A stretch of DNA of 64,000 nt from Flaccisagitta enflata (taxonomy: Eukaryota > Chaetognatha > Sagittoidea > Aphragmophora), in NCBI GenBank assembly GCA_965153355.1, contig OZ231127.1, forward strand, positions 6,448,001 through 6,512,000, read 5' to 3'. Under the pieces are notes generated by a model that ran no database searches, was not told the DNA's origin, and saw nothing but the letters and a program-made list of their open reading frames with translations. Both the position numbers and the translations under genes were made by a program. This document shows positions 36,772 through 64,000 of this stretch, one piece after another (the stretch's first letter is position 1; each line of letters begins with the position of its first letter).

Positions 36772-36928
36772 TACAGTGCTGTGCGGATAAGCCATGTTTT
36801 AGCATATCAAAGCCTCATTTTCTGCTGGGCAAACAAACAACGAATTCTTGATGGGTTTTGATCGCATGTTCCATTGTATCGTGCTGAATAAAAGGATGGA
36901 AGAGGGAGAGAGGAAAAGAAAGGGAGAG

Positions 36929-37092
<164 letters not shown>

Positions 37093-37280
37093 CATCCGTC
37101 CGTCCGTCTCATTTTCTTTTGGAAGTTCTATCCCACAGATTTAAATGTGTACATGCACTTACACTCACTCTTGTAACCATAATATGATTAGATTAAAAAA
37201 AAATATACGATTAAATTAGTACTGAAAAGTAGGATTACATACATCTGAAACACCACAAAACGATATATAAATGTATCAGG

Positions 37281-38261
37281 ATGCAGCAACTTCGCGCGAT
37301 CGCCGAGGAAAAGCGTCGCCGGAAGCAGGAAGCGGAGATGATGTCCTCCATGACGGAGGAGGAGAAGTACTTGACGAGGCGTTTGGCCGACGAGGCGCGC
37401 TTCCGCAGCAACTTGGAAGAGGGCGTCAAAGTCAAGGAGGAGAAAAAGGAACATTACAGACTGTGGCTGGAAAAGGAGAAAGAGAGGAATATGAAAAGAT
37501 TCGCGGCGCATCCCAAAGAATTGAGGAGGATGCGCGGGGAGGCGGTGAGCGACAGCGAGGGGGAGGAGGAAGAGGAGGAAGCGGTGCAAGACGTAGGCGG
37601 TGGAGAGGAGGAGGCGAGAAGGAGGAGGAGGAGGGTAGACGTGAAACAGCAAAGAAATAACGAGGAGGAAGAGGCGGCTGTGGAGGAGGAGGAGAGGAAG
37701 AGGAGAGCGAAAGATTCGTTGGCGTATTTGAATCGTCCTTTGGATATTGGATCTTTGGCTCTTAATATGGCCAAAGATCTGGATTATGAAGACAATGAGT
37801 TTATGGTGGATGACGGACTATCAGACGGACGAGTGGACGGACTGTCAGAGGGACAATCAGACGGACAATCGGATGGCCGAGCTTTCGTATCGTTAGACGG
37901 ACTAACTGACGGACAGCCAGATGGAGGACAGAAGGATATGGACGGACAGTTCAATGAACGGATGTCGTCCGTAGAAAAAATGGAAGCAACTCAAAGAGAC
38001 GTTCTGGGGAAGCGTGAGGACGAGGAGTTGGAGACGGCATCGAATCTGATAAGGTTGCAGTGCGGTGTCGACGAGAAATTCGACGTCCCCGCATCCGCAT
38101 CCGCATCCGCCTCCGCATCTACACCTGCAGCAACTTCCAGACTTGCGGCGATCGACGACGATATGGAGGACTTTTTCAATCAGATGCTGAATGAGGAGCA
38201 GAAATATTTAAACAACAATAATGACTCGGGTCCTGCAGTCAGATTTGATGACATTTTTTAA
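37281..38261 (+). CDS. Gene A': shortened paralogue of the gene A last exon
   Basis: Open frame of 326 codons from ATG 37281 to TAA 38259-38261, with AATAAA at 38489. LRAIAEEKRRRKQE, MTEEEKYLTRRLADEARF and EKEKERNMKRFAAH match LKAIAEDKKKKRE, MSEEEKYVNKRLAEEEKF and EEKQRNMEREAAH of gene A. FFNQMLNEEQKYLNN matches FFNQMLNEEQKFLDE near the end. Between them a DGLSDG/DGQSDG repeat part (GGACGGACAATCAG-like DNA) replaces the Ser-rich linker. The single-helix core and the beta-rich tail are missing. A possible acceptor TGTATCAG lies just before the ATG, so upstream exons may exist. It may be a functional tandem duplicate or a decaying one; no frame break is seen. Confidence 0.7.
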   Translation: MQQLRAIAEEKRRRKQEAEMMSSMTEEEKYLTRRLADEARFRSNLEEGVKVKEEKKEHYRLWLEKEKERNMKRFAAHPKELRRMRGEAVSDSEGEEEEEEAVQDVGGGEEEARRRRRRVDVKQQRNNEEEEAAVEEEERKRRAKDSLAYLNRPLDIGSLALNMAKDLDYEDNEFMVDDGLSDGRVDGLSEGQSDGQSDGRAFVSLDGLTDGQPDGGQKDMDGQFNERMSSVEKMEATQRDVLGKREDEELETASNLIRLQCGVDEKFDVPASASASASASTPAATSRLAAIDDDMEDFFNQMLNEEQKYLNNNNDSGPAVRFDDIF

Positions 38262-39390
38262 TGGGACGCGTGCGTCAATCTGTGTTTATTTCTTTAACGT
38301 TTTCATACGTTTGGCGATGGTGAATGAGTTATATAATCGCATTCCATATGAGTGTACATCTTTAACTTGGCTTCATTTTGAGTGATTTTTTATTTGTTCA
38401 ATTATTGTCAAAGTGAAAGCATTCTCGGAACTTGCTAAGTCTCAACTCCAGAAGGTTATGCAGGGGGTGATGAGATCTAGAGTAAGAAAATAAATCAAGA
38501 ACAACTTTGAGTAAGACACATTTACAAAAATAAGTAAGGTTAATCTTAGAAATATCAATCATACAAAATACACTTAAGTCTCATGAGTTGTTTGATGAAT
38601 ATGTAGTTGAGACTTAAGTGTTCTATGTATGCTGAAGCTACTCTTTATGTATTCAATATCAAATTACGTTTGGCTCTACGTGAACAGTGTAAGCCTCTGA
38701 ATTTGAAAGTCAAGTTTTTTTTGTGTTGAAAAAAAAAAAAGAAAAAATTTTTTGACGTTAAATCATAGACTTTTCAATAGAACCTCCCCAACGCAGTTAT
38801 TTCATTGAATAGAATGAACATCATTCAGTTACAGATAGACATTTAGTGAGTGAGACAAGGCTAGTTCCGATCTATGCTATCCAAAGAGACATTATTCAAA
38901 GATTATCTGCGGAAATGCAAGTGCAAATACAAAAAACTTGCAAAAAGTACTATACACATGAAGTAAACTTCATGAATGCATGCATGCAAAATGTCTTGAA
39001 AAGTCGTGTGTGAAAAGAATGAAAAGAGAGTTCCACCTCACCATTCCGAGCTATCTGTGATTTCTGTGTCAGGGTCTACGAAGGTTTGATCTTTTAGTTG
39101 GGTGCAAGTAACTCTGTGATAGGCTTTGTCCGTCCGTCAGGTCAGTCTGTCCGGCTGTGAGATTCAAATTTAGAAGTGTGTAAAAACCGCAACTCCGACC
39201 GTGTACATGTGCAACCGCACCCGACGTAGGGTTGACAAGTTTGTCATTTTTGCATAATTACCTTTTATTTCCATAGATCAACACTAATGTGCCCCCTATA
39301 CAGAAAGACAGACCTCTGAAAGTCACCACCAGCTTCCACCCTTCAAAAGGGGGTTAGTAGTACTGTGAGTGAAGTTTTAGAAAAAGAGAC
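38262..39390. other. Intergenic, includes a decayed hairpin-tag repeat
   Basis: 39094-39240 has TTTTAGTTGGGTGCAAGTAACTCTG..GGCTTTGTCCGTCCGTCAGG, an AGTTGSG-type head with CCGCACCCGACG. The rest is AT-rich, unassigned. Confidence 0.45.
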
Positions 39391-39399
39391 ATAGTGAGA

Positions 39400-39685
39400 A
39401 TGCCGTACGTGACTGTCAAAACGGAAGTCGTCCCCGAGGCATCAACATCGGCGTCGACCAAAGTCGCAGCCGCTGCAGCAACAGCAACAGCACCAAAAAC
39501 CGCGACAATTACGAACATTTTGAATGCAGCAGCAGCCGCTGTAGCATCATCGGCCGAAATGGAGGATCCACCGACGATGGAGTACCGCATGTTGCCGCAT
39601 TATTGGGATTGCGTGGAGGCCAATGAGTGGGACTGGGGACCCAAAGGAAGACCTCTGCCTGTCTCACCTAAAAACCCCAGAGCAG
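39400..39685 (+). CDS. Candidate exon with Ala-rich N-terminus and EWDWGPKGRP box
   Basis: ATG at 39400 opens a frame reading MPYVTVKTEVVPEAS, an Ala/Thr-rich stretch, YRMLPHYWDCVEANEW and DWGPKGRPLPVSPKNPRAG. GCAG|GTGCAT at 39685 is a possible donor in phase 1. If not spliced, the frame stops at TAA 39712. Phase 1 fits gene B exon 2 (49572), so this could be an alternative first exon of gene B, 10 kb upstream. An acceptor-like GAAGTTTTAG lies upstream at about 39380. I do not recognise the peptide. Confidence 0.45.
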
Positions 39686-39925
39686 GTGCATTGGTTATGT
39701 TGAATCAACAATAAAGCAGGTGCTGTAATATTAATGAGTGGGACTGGGGACCAAAAGGAAGACCTCTGCCTGTCTCACCTAAAAACCCCAGAGCAGGTGC
39801 AATTGTAATGATGAATCCATGAGAGGGGTTAGAGACCGAAAGGGAGACCCTTGCCTGTCTTGTCCAAATACCCCAACGCAGGTGCAATTGTAAAGTCATT
39901 TTAATGAGTGGACACTTGCCTGTAT
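39610..39925 (+). repeat. Tandem repeats of the 3' end of the 39400 exon with its donor
   Basis: GAGTGGGACTGGGGACC..GACCTCTGCCTGTCTCACCT..AGAGCAGGTGCA occurs at about 39622-39692 and 39734-39806. Decayed copies lie at 39828-39892 and after 39904; another fragment is at 40461-40518. Unit length 90-112 bp. The first two copies keep the CAG|GTGCA donor-like end. Confidence 0.7.
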
Positions 39926-39931
39926 CGCCTA

Positions 39932-40351
39932 ATAGTCGCAAAAGCGTAAGATGGTCAGCGGTACCCGTGCCCTGCTTTAAAAGCAGGTTTTGGTTGAAGT
40001 TGAGGGGGGAGCAGGGCAGCGGCCCCGAAGGGGTCGATGACCTATGCTTTCACACATATGGGGAATTTTCTCCTCCTCCTTCTCCTCCTTCTTCTTCTTC
40101 TCCTCCACACCCCCTTTCCTCCTAGCCTCCAGACCCATATCTCAGCCTCGAGGCCCATATCCCAGCCTCTTGGCCCAAATCCCAGTCTTGAGGCCCAAAT
40201 CCCTAGAGGCTGGAATTTTAACCTTGGGGTTGGGATTTAGGCCTTGAGGTTGGGATTTTGGCCTCAAGACTGGGATTTGGGCCAAGAGGCTGGGATATGG
40301 GCTTTGAGGCTGAGATATGGGTCTGGAGGCTGGGGGGAGGGGGGGGTACGA

Positions 40352-40383
<32 letters not shown>

Positions 40384-40443
40384 AAAATTCCCCATGTGTG
40401 TGAAAGCATAGGTCATCGACCCTATCGGGGCCGCTGCCCAAAA
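39932..40443. mobile_element. Long-inverted-repeat element with minisatellite loop
   Basis: Head TCGCAAAAGCG..GGTCAGCGGTACCCG, short hairpin TGCCCTGCT/AGCAGGGCA, then arm GGCCCCGAAGGGGTCGATG..TATGCTTTCACACATATGGGG pairing with CCCCATGTGTGTGAAAGCATA..GGGGCCGCTGCCC at the right. The loop is GAGGCCCAAATCCCAGCCT units in both orientations. The arm sequence differs from the copies at 3188 and 52156, but both arms agree with each other. Confidence 0.75.
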
Positions 40444-40589
40444 AGCTGGAATTTTGTATGAATAAGGGGGATAAGAGACCGAAAGGGAGAACCTCGCCTG
40501 TCTCATCCGAAAGCAAGCGCAGTTTAACGTATTTGGGGATGAGGGACCGTTGTTAGTTTCACTCTGAGAAGCTGTTTATTCAGACAAAC

Positions 40590-40590
<1 letters not shown>

Positions 40591-40670
<80 letters not shown>
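40591..40670. repeat. (CA)n microsatellite
   Basis: Forty units. Confidence 0.95.
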
Positions 40671-40671
<1 letters not shown>

Positions 40672-40737
40672 CCCTACACAGAGAGGCAGAGACTGCTTTA
40701 AAAACCAAAAGCTAAAAAAAGGAAATAAAGACGTGAC

Positions 40738-40867
40738 AGTTAAAAAAAAAAAAAAAAAAAAAAGGAAAAGAAAAAAGAAAAAAAAGAAGAAAAAAAGAAA
40801 AAGACAAACCAAAGAGAAAAAGAAAAAAAAAAAGGCAAAAGGCCAAAAAAAGACAAACAGAAGAAAC

Positions 40868-40911
<44 letters not shown>

Positions 40912-41075
40912 ACACCAAGTTGAAAAAAAAAAGAAAAAAAAAAGATAAGAAGAAAAAAGATAAAGGAAAAAAGAGCTGAAACAAGAAAAAAAACAGAAAA
41001 AAAAAGATATGAAGAAAAAAGATAAAGGAAAAAAGAGCTGAAACAAGAAAAAAAACAGAAAAAACAAACAGAAGA
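40738..41075. repeat. Adenine-rich low-complexity stretch
   Basis: Poly-A runs with AAAG/AAAC, including a pure A run of about 40. It holds a tandem repeat of about 70 bp around GATAAAGGAAAAAAGAGCTG (two copies, about 40960 and 41024). Confidence 0.9.
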
Positions 41076-41084
41076 AAAAGACAA

Positions 41085-41187
41085 TAGTCGCAAAAGCGTT
41101 AGATGGTCAGCGGTACCCGTTGCCCCTTTTGAGTGTATGTGGGTGTGAGGTGGTTAGAGGGGCAGCGGCCCCGGGGCCGATGACCTA
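41085..41187 (+). repeat. Head module of the long-inverted-repeat family
   Basis: AGTCGCAAAAGCG..GATGGTCAGCGGTACCCG..GGGGCAGCGGCCCC..GATGACCT. It has been cut by the MITE that follows; the continuing arm appears at 42205-42240. Confidence 0.6.
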
Positions 41188-41742
41188 CAGTAGATTCCGT
41201 CTAGACTTGAGATAACGGGGGCAAGCATTGAGGAAAGACAACTGAATCCAGGGGAATGATATTTGGAATATAGACTAATAAAAGTATGCTTTATTCCCTA
41301 TGATAGCTGGTTGCCATGGAAACACATTTCCATGTATTCTCGCAAAAATATCAACATTTTGAGAAATGTTTTTAGGGAACATTGCTTAAAATCAAATTTG
41401 CAACAACTTTCCCACAGTATGTTCTGTAAGAATATCGCTCGTTTGGCGGTTGCTAGGGGCCGTCACACATAGTTACGCTCCCTAGCAACGGCCAATCGAG
41501 CGATATTCTTACAGAACATACTGTGGGAAAGTTGTTCCAAATTTGATTTTAAGCAATGTTCCTAGAAAAAACTTCTCAAAATACTGATATTTTTGCAAGT
41601 ATACATAGAAATGTGTTTCCATGGCAACCAGCTATCATGGGTAATAAAACATCCTTTTATTAGTCTATATTCACTCCCCTGGCTTTATTTGTCTTTCCAT
41701 AATACTTGCCCCCGTTATCTCAAGTCTAGACGAAATCTACTG
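41188..41742. mobile_element. Palindromic CAGTAGAT MITE, copy 2, TA target
   Basis: CAGTAGATTCCGTCTAGACT at left, AGTCTAGACGAAATCTACTG at right, TA on both sides, 555 bp. The same near-perfect arms as copy 1. Inserted into a long-inverted-repeat element. Confidence 0.85.
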
Positions 41743-43437
41743 TATGCTATTTCTATTTGAGCCTCAAGCATGGAATTAGGGCCTGGAGGCTGGAATTGGA
41801 GCCTTGAGGCTTGGATTAGGGCCTTGAAGCTGGGATTTGAGCTTCAAGGCTGAGATTTGAGCTTCGAGGCTGGGATTTGAGCTTTGAGGTTGGGATATGA
41901 GCTTCGGGGCAGGGATTTGAGCTTGGAAGCTGGTATTTGAGCTTTGAGGCTAGGATTTGAGCTTCAAGGGTGGGATTTGTGCCTTGAGACTGGGATTTTA
42001 GCCTTAGGGCTGGGATTTGAGCCTTGAGGCTGGGATTTTAGCCTGGAGACTGAGATTTGAGCCTCAAGGCTGGGATTTGAGGTTCAAAGCGGGGATTTGA
42101 GCCCCGAAACTAGGATTTGGGTCTCGAGACTAGGATTTGGGGCTGAGGGGGGGGGGACGGAGAAGGAGGAGAAGGAGAAGGAGGAGGAGAAATTTCCCCT
42201 ATGTGTGAAAGCATAGGTCATCGGCCCCTTCGGGGCCGCTGCCTTCTTAGTCTATATTCCAAATATCACTCCCCTGGCTTTATTTGTCTTTCCATAATAC
42301 TTGCCCCCGTTATCTCAAGTCTAGACGAAATCTACTGTATGCTATTTCTATTTGAGCCTCAAGCATGGAATTAGGGCCTGGAGGCTGGAATTGGGGCCTT
42401 GAGGCTTGGATTAGGGCCTTGAAGCTGGGATTTGAGCTTCAAGGCTGAGATTTGAGCTTCGAGGCTGGGATTTGAGCTTTGAGGTTGGGATATGAGCTTC
42501 GGGGCAGGGATTTGAGCTTGGAAGCTGGTATTTGAGCTTTGAGGCTAGGATTTGAGCTTCAAGGGTGGGATTTGTGCCTTGAGACTGGGATTTTAGCCTT
42601 AGGGCTGGGATTTGAGCCTTGAGGCTGGGATTTTAGCCTGGAGACTGAGATTTGAGCCTCAAGGCTGGGATTTGAGGTTCAAAGCGGGGATTTGAGCCCC
42701 GAAACTAGGATTTGGGTCTCGAGACTAGGATTTGGGGCTGAGGGGGGGGGGGGACGGAGAAGGAGGAGAAGGAGAAGGAGGAGGAGAAATTTCCCCTATG
42801 TGTGAAAGCATAGGTCATCGGCCCCTTCGGGGCCGCTGCCTTCTTAGTCTATATTCCAAATATCACTCCCCTGGCTTTATTTGTCTTTCCATAATACTTG
42901 CCCCCGTTATCTCAAGTCTAGACGAAATCTACTGTATGCTATTTCTATTTGAGCCTCAAGCATGGAATTAGGGCCTGGAGGCTGGAATTGGGGCCTTGAG
43001 GCTTGGATTAGGGCCTTGAAGCTGGGATTTGAGCTTCAAGGCTGAGATTTGAGCTTCGAGGCTGGGATTTGAGCTTTGAGGTTGGGATATGAGCTTCGGG
43101 GCAGGGATTTGAGCTTGGAAGCTGGTATTTGAGCTTTGAGGCTAGGATTTGAGCTTCAAGGGTGGGATTTGTGCCTTGAGACTGGGATTTTAGCCTTAGG
43201 GCTGGGATTTGAGCCTTGAGGCTGGGATTTTAGCCTGGAGACTGAGATTTGAGCCTCAAGGCTGGGATTTGAGGTTCAAAGCGGGGATTTGAGCCCCGAA
43301 ACTAGGATTTGGGTCTCGAGACTAGGATTTGGGGCTGAGGGGGGGGGGGGGGGGACGGAGAAGGAGGAGAGGAGGAGGAGAAATTTCCCCTATGTGTGAA
43401 AGCATAGGTCATCGGCCCCTTCGGGGCCGCTGCCCAA
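41661..43437. repeat. Three near-identical tandem units of about 590-597 bp
   Basis: Each unit = the last 80-100 bases of the CAGTAGAT MITE + about 20 copies of a 20-bp GGGATTTGAGCYTCRAGGCT minisatellite + a G-run + GGAGAAGGAGG + GAAAGCATAGGTCATCGGCCC..GGGGCCGCTGCC. Unit starts near 41661, 42248 and 42845. Differences are mainly G-run length (8, 10, about 14 G) and a seven-base AAATATC missing in the first unit. Confidence 0.9.
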
Positions 43438-44342
43438 AAAGGATATTTGTAAAAAAAAAGAAAATTTAGAAATAAGTAATATAAAAAGCAAAGAAAGCAG
43501 ACAACCTCCCAATCACACATGCCCCCACAAACTCACAAACATTTAAGAGAATACAATCGAGCGCTAACACTCTTCCTAAACTTAAACCCTATCTGAAGCT
43601 ACTTTAACGGACCGTCATCCTGCGCCAACGGTGCCGCCTCCAGTCGGTCCGGTCGGACGCCGTCTAATCCCCGGTCCCGCCGACGCCGTCCCGCCCTCTG
43701 TCGGCGTCAATGTCAAATGTCATCATCCAGACTGTCATTACCAATTTGACCCGTTGCTGAGGTAGTATCATTCACACAGTCACATCGACAAAACGCACGC
43801 ATGGGCGTGCGCGCGCAGAGTTGCTGCAGATGCCGGATATGAACTTTTTGATGTCAGTCATTTACATGCGCGCCCGTTTACACGCCTAAAAACGCGTTAA
43901 TCATTCCCCGAATTTGATGTTGAAATAACGCCGGATGAACGGTGGATTGTGAAGACATCAAATTTGTCGAGAAAAATAATAACAACGACAGAAGCAAACT
44001 CCAAGCGTCTCATGGCAAGGCCAGATGTGTGATCATGTGACGTTCACAATATCCAGCGATGTGTGATCTCGCGCGAATGATTTTGGGGGTAAAAGATGAC
44101 GCCGGATTTTGTTGACGCCTGCCGTCCTGTGGTTAGCATGGAAAGGCGCTTGTGTTGGCGTGGCGTTGGCATGGCGTTGATGTTGGTGTTAGCGTGGCGT
44201 GGTGTTGGTGATGACGTGGCGTTTTGGCGTCAACGTGACTGTCGCGCGGCATTGTCACGACGTTGAGAGAGTCGATGACTTGATAACAGTCTCTTTGAGA
44301 TGATTGGTAGCGTTGCCTGGCTATGCATTTTTGCTCAGCAGT
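43438..44342. other. Unassigned, locally GC-rich sequence
   Basis: GC-rich CCGTCCCGCC-type stretch at 43610-43720 and a GTTGGCGTGGCGTTG degenerate minisatellite at 44150-44230. No frame with a coding look. It could hold a promoter, but nothing specific is seen. Confidence 0.35.
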
Positions 44343-44349
44343 TGACGGT

Positions 44350-44622
44350 TTTTTAGTCGCGGACACGCGACTCTACACCTTGCCGTGTCGGTCGGTCGGT
44401 CACATTTTTAGTTGCGGACACGCAACTGTATAAGAGGCTTTGTCCGTCCGTCGGTCCGTTGGTGAGCATGAGTTGAAAAGAGTGAAAACGCGCATTTTCG
44501 CCCCTGCCCACCTGTCCGCAACTGGTGGCCGTGTATCCGGCCTTGTTGAATTGCGAGTGGTTTTTGCATCACTGCTCCTGCCCAACCGTCCGCGACTGGA
44601 TTGCCGTGTATCCGGCCTTGTT
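44350..44622 (+). repeat. Three adjacent hairpin-tag repeat pieces
   Basis: 44352-44400: AGTCGCGGACACGCGACT head. 44407-44552: AGTTGCGGACACGCAACT head with matching distal tag CCGCAACTGG and GCCGTGTATCCGGCCTTG. 44556-44622: body and distal tag CCGCGACTGGATTGCC of the AGTCGCG type. An AGTTGCG copy thus appears inserted inside an AGTCGCG copy, whose head and tail are both left. Confidence 0.75.
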
Positions 44623-45410
44623 TTCTTTGTTTTTTTCTTTTTGCATGAATTGAGGCATGATAAAACGCGTGTTCTATGTGTTTTTTCTCGACTTTCAAAA
44701 CCGCGCGTGATTCGTAAATAAACAAATCGATGACAGTAAAAGCTGTCGTTCCTTTTTGGTTAGTTTGTCCGTCTGTTTGTCTGTCTCTCCTGTCTGTATA
44801 TGCGTTCGTTGCGTAAAAGCCTTCCATAAAAAAGGCTCGCCACAGGCGAAAAGCATCCCGAAATGATAGCATGATAAGCATGATGCAATTTACTGTGATC
44901 AGTTTACCGTGATAGCATGATTGAATTTATAGTGGGTAGTGAATAATTTGAAGTTGTCAATCTTGATTCTATTCAAAGTTTCTGGAACCTGGAAACGGAT
45001 GAATTCTTGCAAAGTGCCAATAATATTGTAAACAGACTACAGAGTATAATATTTGCAGGTTCGTGGGCTCTTCTTGTGATAGGACATGACTCAAAACAAA
45101 CACTCAGTAAACATGAAAGTCATTTTCTTCTATGTTTCTAGGAGTCTTTGATACTGATAGTACGACAAAATTTAGATAAAAGATGCATTTTTGCTTGAGA
45201 TTATTTCTGTTTGATATCTTTCAAATTGAAATAGTTGAAACTATTCAAAAAACATCTTAGGTGAGTTGTTTCCGGATGAAAACTCCTCAACCCACTAACC
45301 CATATTCTTTGACCGTTTATTTTCGATCGTAATTTACAAGTGGATTTATTTCTGTCATGCCCATAGTTTGTATGGGTGTGATTTGCTGAAAGCACTAGAC
45401 TGTCTTTCTC
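44623..45410. other. Unassigned AT-rich sequence
   Basis: No supported gene, element end or RNA. Confidence 0.4.
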
Positions 45411-45537
45411 TCCGATTCAGACTGTCTCTCTGTCTGTCGGTCTTTCTCTCTCTCACTTTATCTCTGTTTTTCTCGCCCTCTGATTCTGACTCCGCCTGTC
45501 TCTTTCTCTTTTTATTTCTCTCTCTGTCTGTCTGTCT

Positions 45538-45856
<319 letters not shown>

Positions 45857-45934
45857 AAGATTTTATATCTAGCAATATAATGGTATTATTATCCCGACAG
45901 ACCGTCTCCACCCACTTAGTAAAAAATCGCCATT

Positions 45935-46210
45935 AAACAATGACCATCTACCACCACCACCACTACCTCCTCTTCCATTACCACCACCTCCTCCTCCACA
46001 CTAACCACCCCCACCACCACATCCTCTTCCATTACCACCACCTCCACCTCCTCACCAACCACTACCTCTACCACCTTTCCTCCATCACCACCAACCTCCT
46101 CCTCTTCCATCACCACCAACCTTACCACCTCCTCACCAACCACTACCTCTACCACCTTCCATTCATCACCACCAACCTTACCGCCTACTCCCCCACCATC
46201 TACTTCAGTT
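45935..46210. repeat. CCACCA/CCTCCT degenerate repeat
   Basis: Pyrimidine-rich (ACCACCACC, CCTCCTC) low-complexity sequence with two larger copies of CACCAACCACTACCTCTACCACC. Confidence 0.8.
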
Positions 46211-46489
46211 ACCATATCCCCCACAACCCCCTTTCCCCTTTCCTGTTATGCTTTTCCCGTTTGATCATCAATTTTATACGACGAATACAACAAAATTGAA
46301 TTAAGATTTCACCGTCCAAATTTGCATGCTTCAGGCAACTTCTGCAAAACCTTGATTTGTGTTACGCGATGTCGATGCTGTCCTTTAAATTTGAACAGGA
46401 AAAAAAAAAAAAAAAAAAAGATTCATGGTAGAAAAAAAATTTGGGATCGAGTGCGGAGGAGAGACAATAATCGTGAGACGTCGAGGCAG

Positions 46490-46795
<306 letters not shown>

Positions 46796-46929
46796 TACGC
46801 GCGCGAAATAAAGGGCGCAGAGACAGAGATAGACTAACGTATGGACAGATAGACAGATCAGAGACAAAGACAGAGACAGAGACAGAGACAGAGCGCATGT
46901 GGTCGTAATGAGGGGGATGACGACGATCT

Positions 46930-47012
46930 CACGATCATGATAGAGATGATGACGATGATGAAGACGATGACGACGATGACGATGATGCAGACGATGATGA
47001 CGACGACGATGA
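46930..47012. repeat. (GAT/GAC)n microsatellite
   Basis: GATGACGATGACGACGATGAC repeats. Confidence 0.9.
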
Positions 47013-47279
47013 CGAATGTGACGAATAGTTTAAATGAGTGCTTTCGGGTTTTTCAAATCAGTCAGCAACAACGACTCAACTAGGCCAGAAGTCAAACAGA
47101 GAGAGAGAGAGAAAAAAGAGACAAGGCCAAACAAAAGGAAAAAAAAGAAAAGAACAAATGACTTTTTGTTTTTTTCTAAATAAATAGCCTAATCATCATT
47201 AATGTGATCTCGTGTCTATTTTTTCTTGTCTTCCACACTCTCTCTCGGTCTCATCGCGCTGGCGTCGTTTTTGGTGTCG

Positions 47280-47450
47280 TCATCTACATCTGTCATTTGT
47301 CGTTAACATCTGACATCGACATCTGTCATCTTCGGCCTGACATCGACATCTGTCATCTGTATCGTTGAAACAAAAACATCTGTCGTTGGATATCACCATC
47401 TGTCGGTTGGATACTACCATCTGTCATCCTTCGCCGTCTCGCATCTGTCA
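47280..47450 (+). repeat. CATCTGTCAT words in the 5' leader of gene B
   Basis: About ten copies of CATCTGTCAT/CATCTGTCG within 170 bases directly before the gene B start codon. Confidence 0.7.
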
Positions 47451-47456
47451 TCCAAA

Positions 47457-64000
<16,544 letters not shown>

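Noticed and set aside
40733-41075. Poly-A stretch as a retroposed tail of a processed gene or SINE
   Set aside because: No gene-like or tRNA-like sequence lies upstream; the stretch has its own internal repeats and lies between elements.

Overview
The window is animal (metazoan) nuclear DNA. It has GT-AG introns in consistent phase, cysteine-knit EGF exons of phase 1-1, a kelch propeller, AATAAA signals, very long microsatellites and many TA-flanked inverted-repeat elements. I cannot name the species. The extreme simple-repeat load and repeat families suggest a repeat-rich invertebrate, but that is only an inference. All recognised genes are on the + strand.

Layout. 1-4,900: repeats only. 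4,906-9,041: 3' part of a gene K with two EGF exons and one large exon for a six-blade kelch domain. 9,050-19,600: repeats and elements. 19,669-33,537: gene A, seven coding exons whose phases all fit (5,301 nt, 1,766 aa). It has a Gln/Pro-rich N-terminal half, a conserved box, a very long charged helix and a C-terminal beta-rich tail. 36,550-36,892: a candidate terminal exon. 37,281-38,261: gene A', a shortened paralogue of the last exon of A. 39,400-39,685: an exon of unknown gene, possibly an alternative first exon of gene B. 47,457-64,000+: gene B, seven exons in frame, leaving the window at the right end. A and B are paralogues: both have a Y(K/R)NFE | xxM(E/D)E junction followed by a YSSGY...Y(K/R)TRxAP(K/R)H box. 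I do not recognise this family and give no gene symbol. By composition (acidic, Lys/Glu coiled or single helices, no signal peptide) A, A' and B look like cytoplasmic or cytoskeletal proteins; that is inference.

Most striking observation. In A and B, exon-intron boundaries have been tandemly amplified, so the splice site itself, with 10-60 bases of exon, is the repeat unit. There are two 3' splice-site arrays in A (7 copies of 39-49 bp; 7 copies of exactly 59 bp). In B there are two 5' splice-site arrays (about 9 copies separated by GAAT repeats; 12 copies of mostly exactly 72 bp) and one 3' splice-site array running off the right end. Smaller cases occur at 19,605, 36,551 and 39,600. Where the real exon is visible, only the exon-proximal copy gives an open reading frame; the others lead to a stop.

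A second unusual system is a dispersed repeat family with a short hairpin (AGTCGCG, AGTTGCG, AGGTGCG or AGATGCG stems). Both hairpin arms and a third distal copy of the tag change together between copies. A third is a set of long inverted repeats with minisatellite loops whose arms also co-vary. Long (CT)n, (AAC)n, (GTT)n and (CA)n tracts lie directly beside several splice sites.
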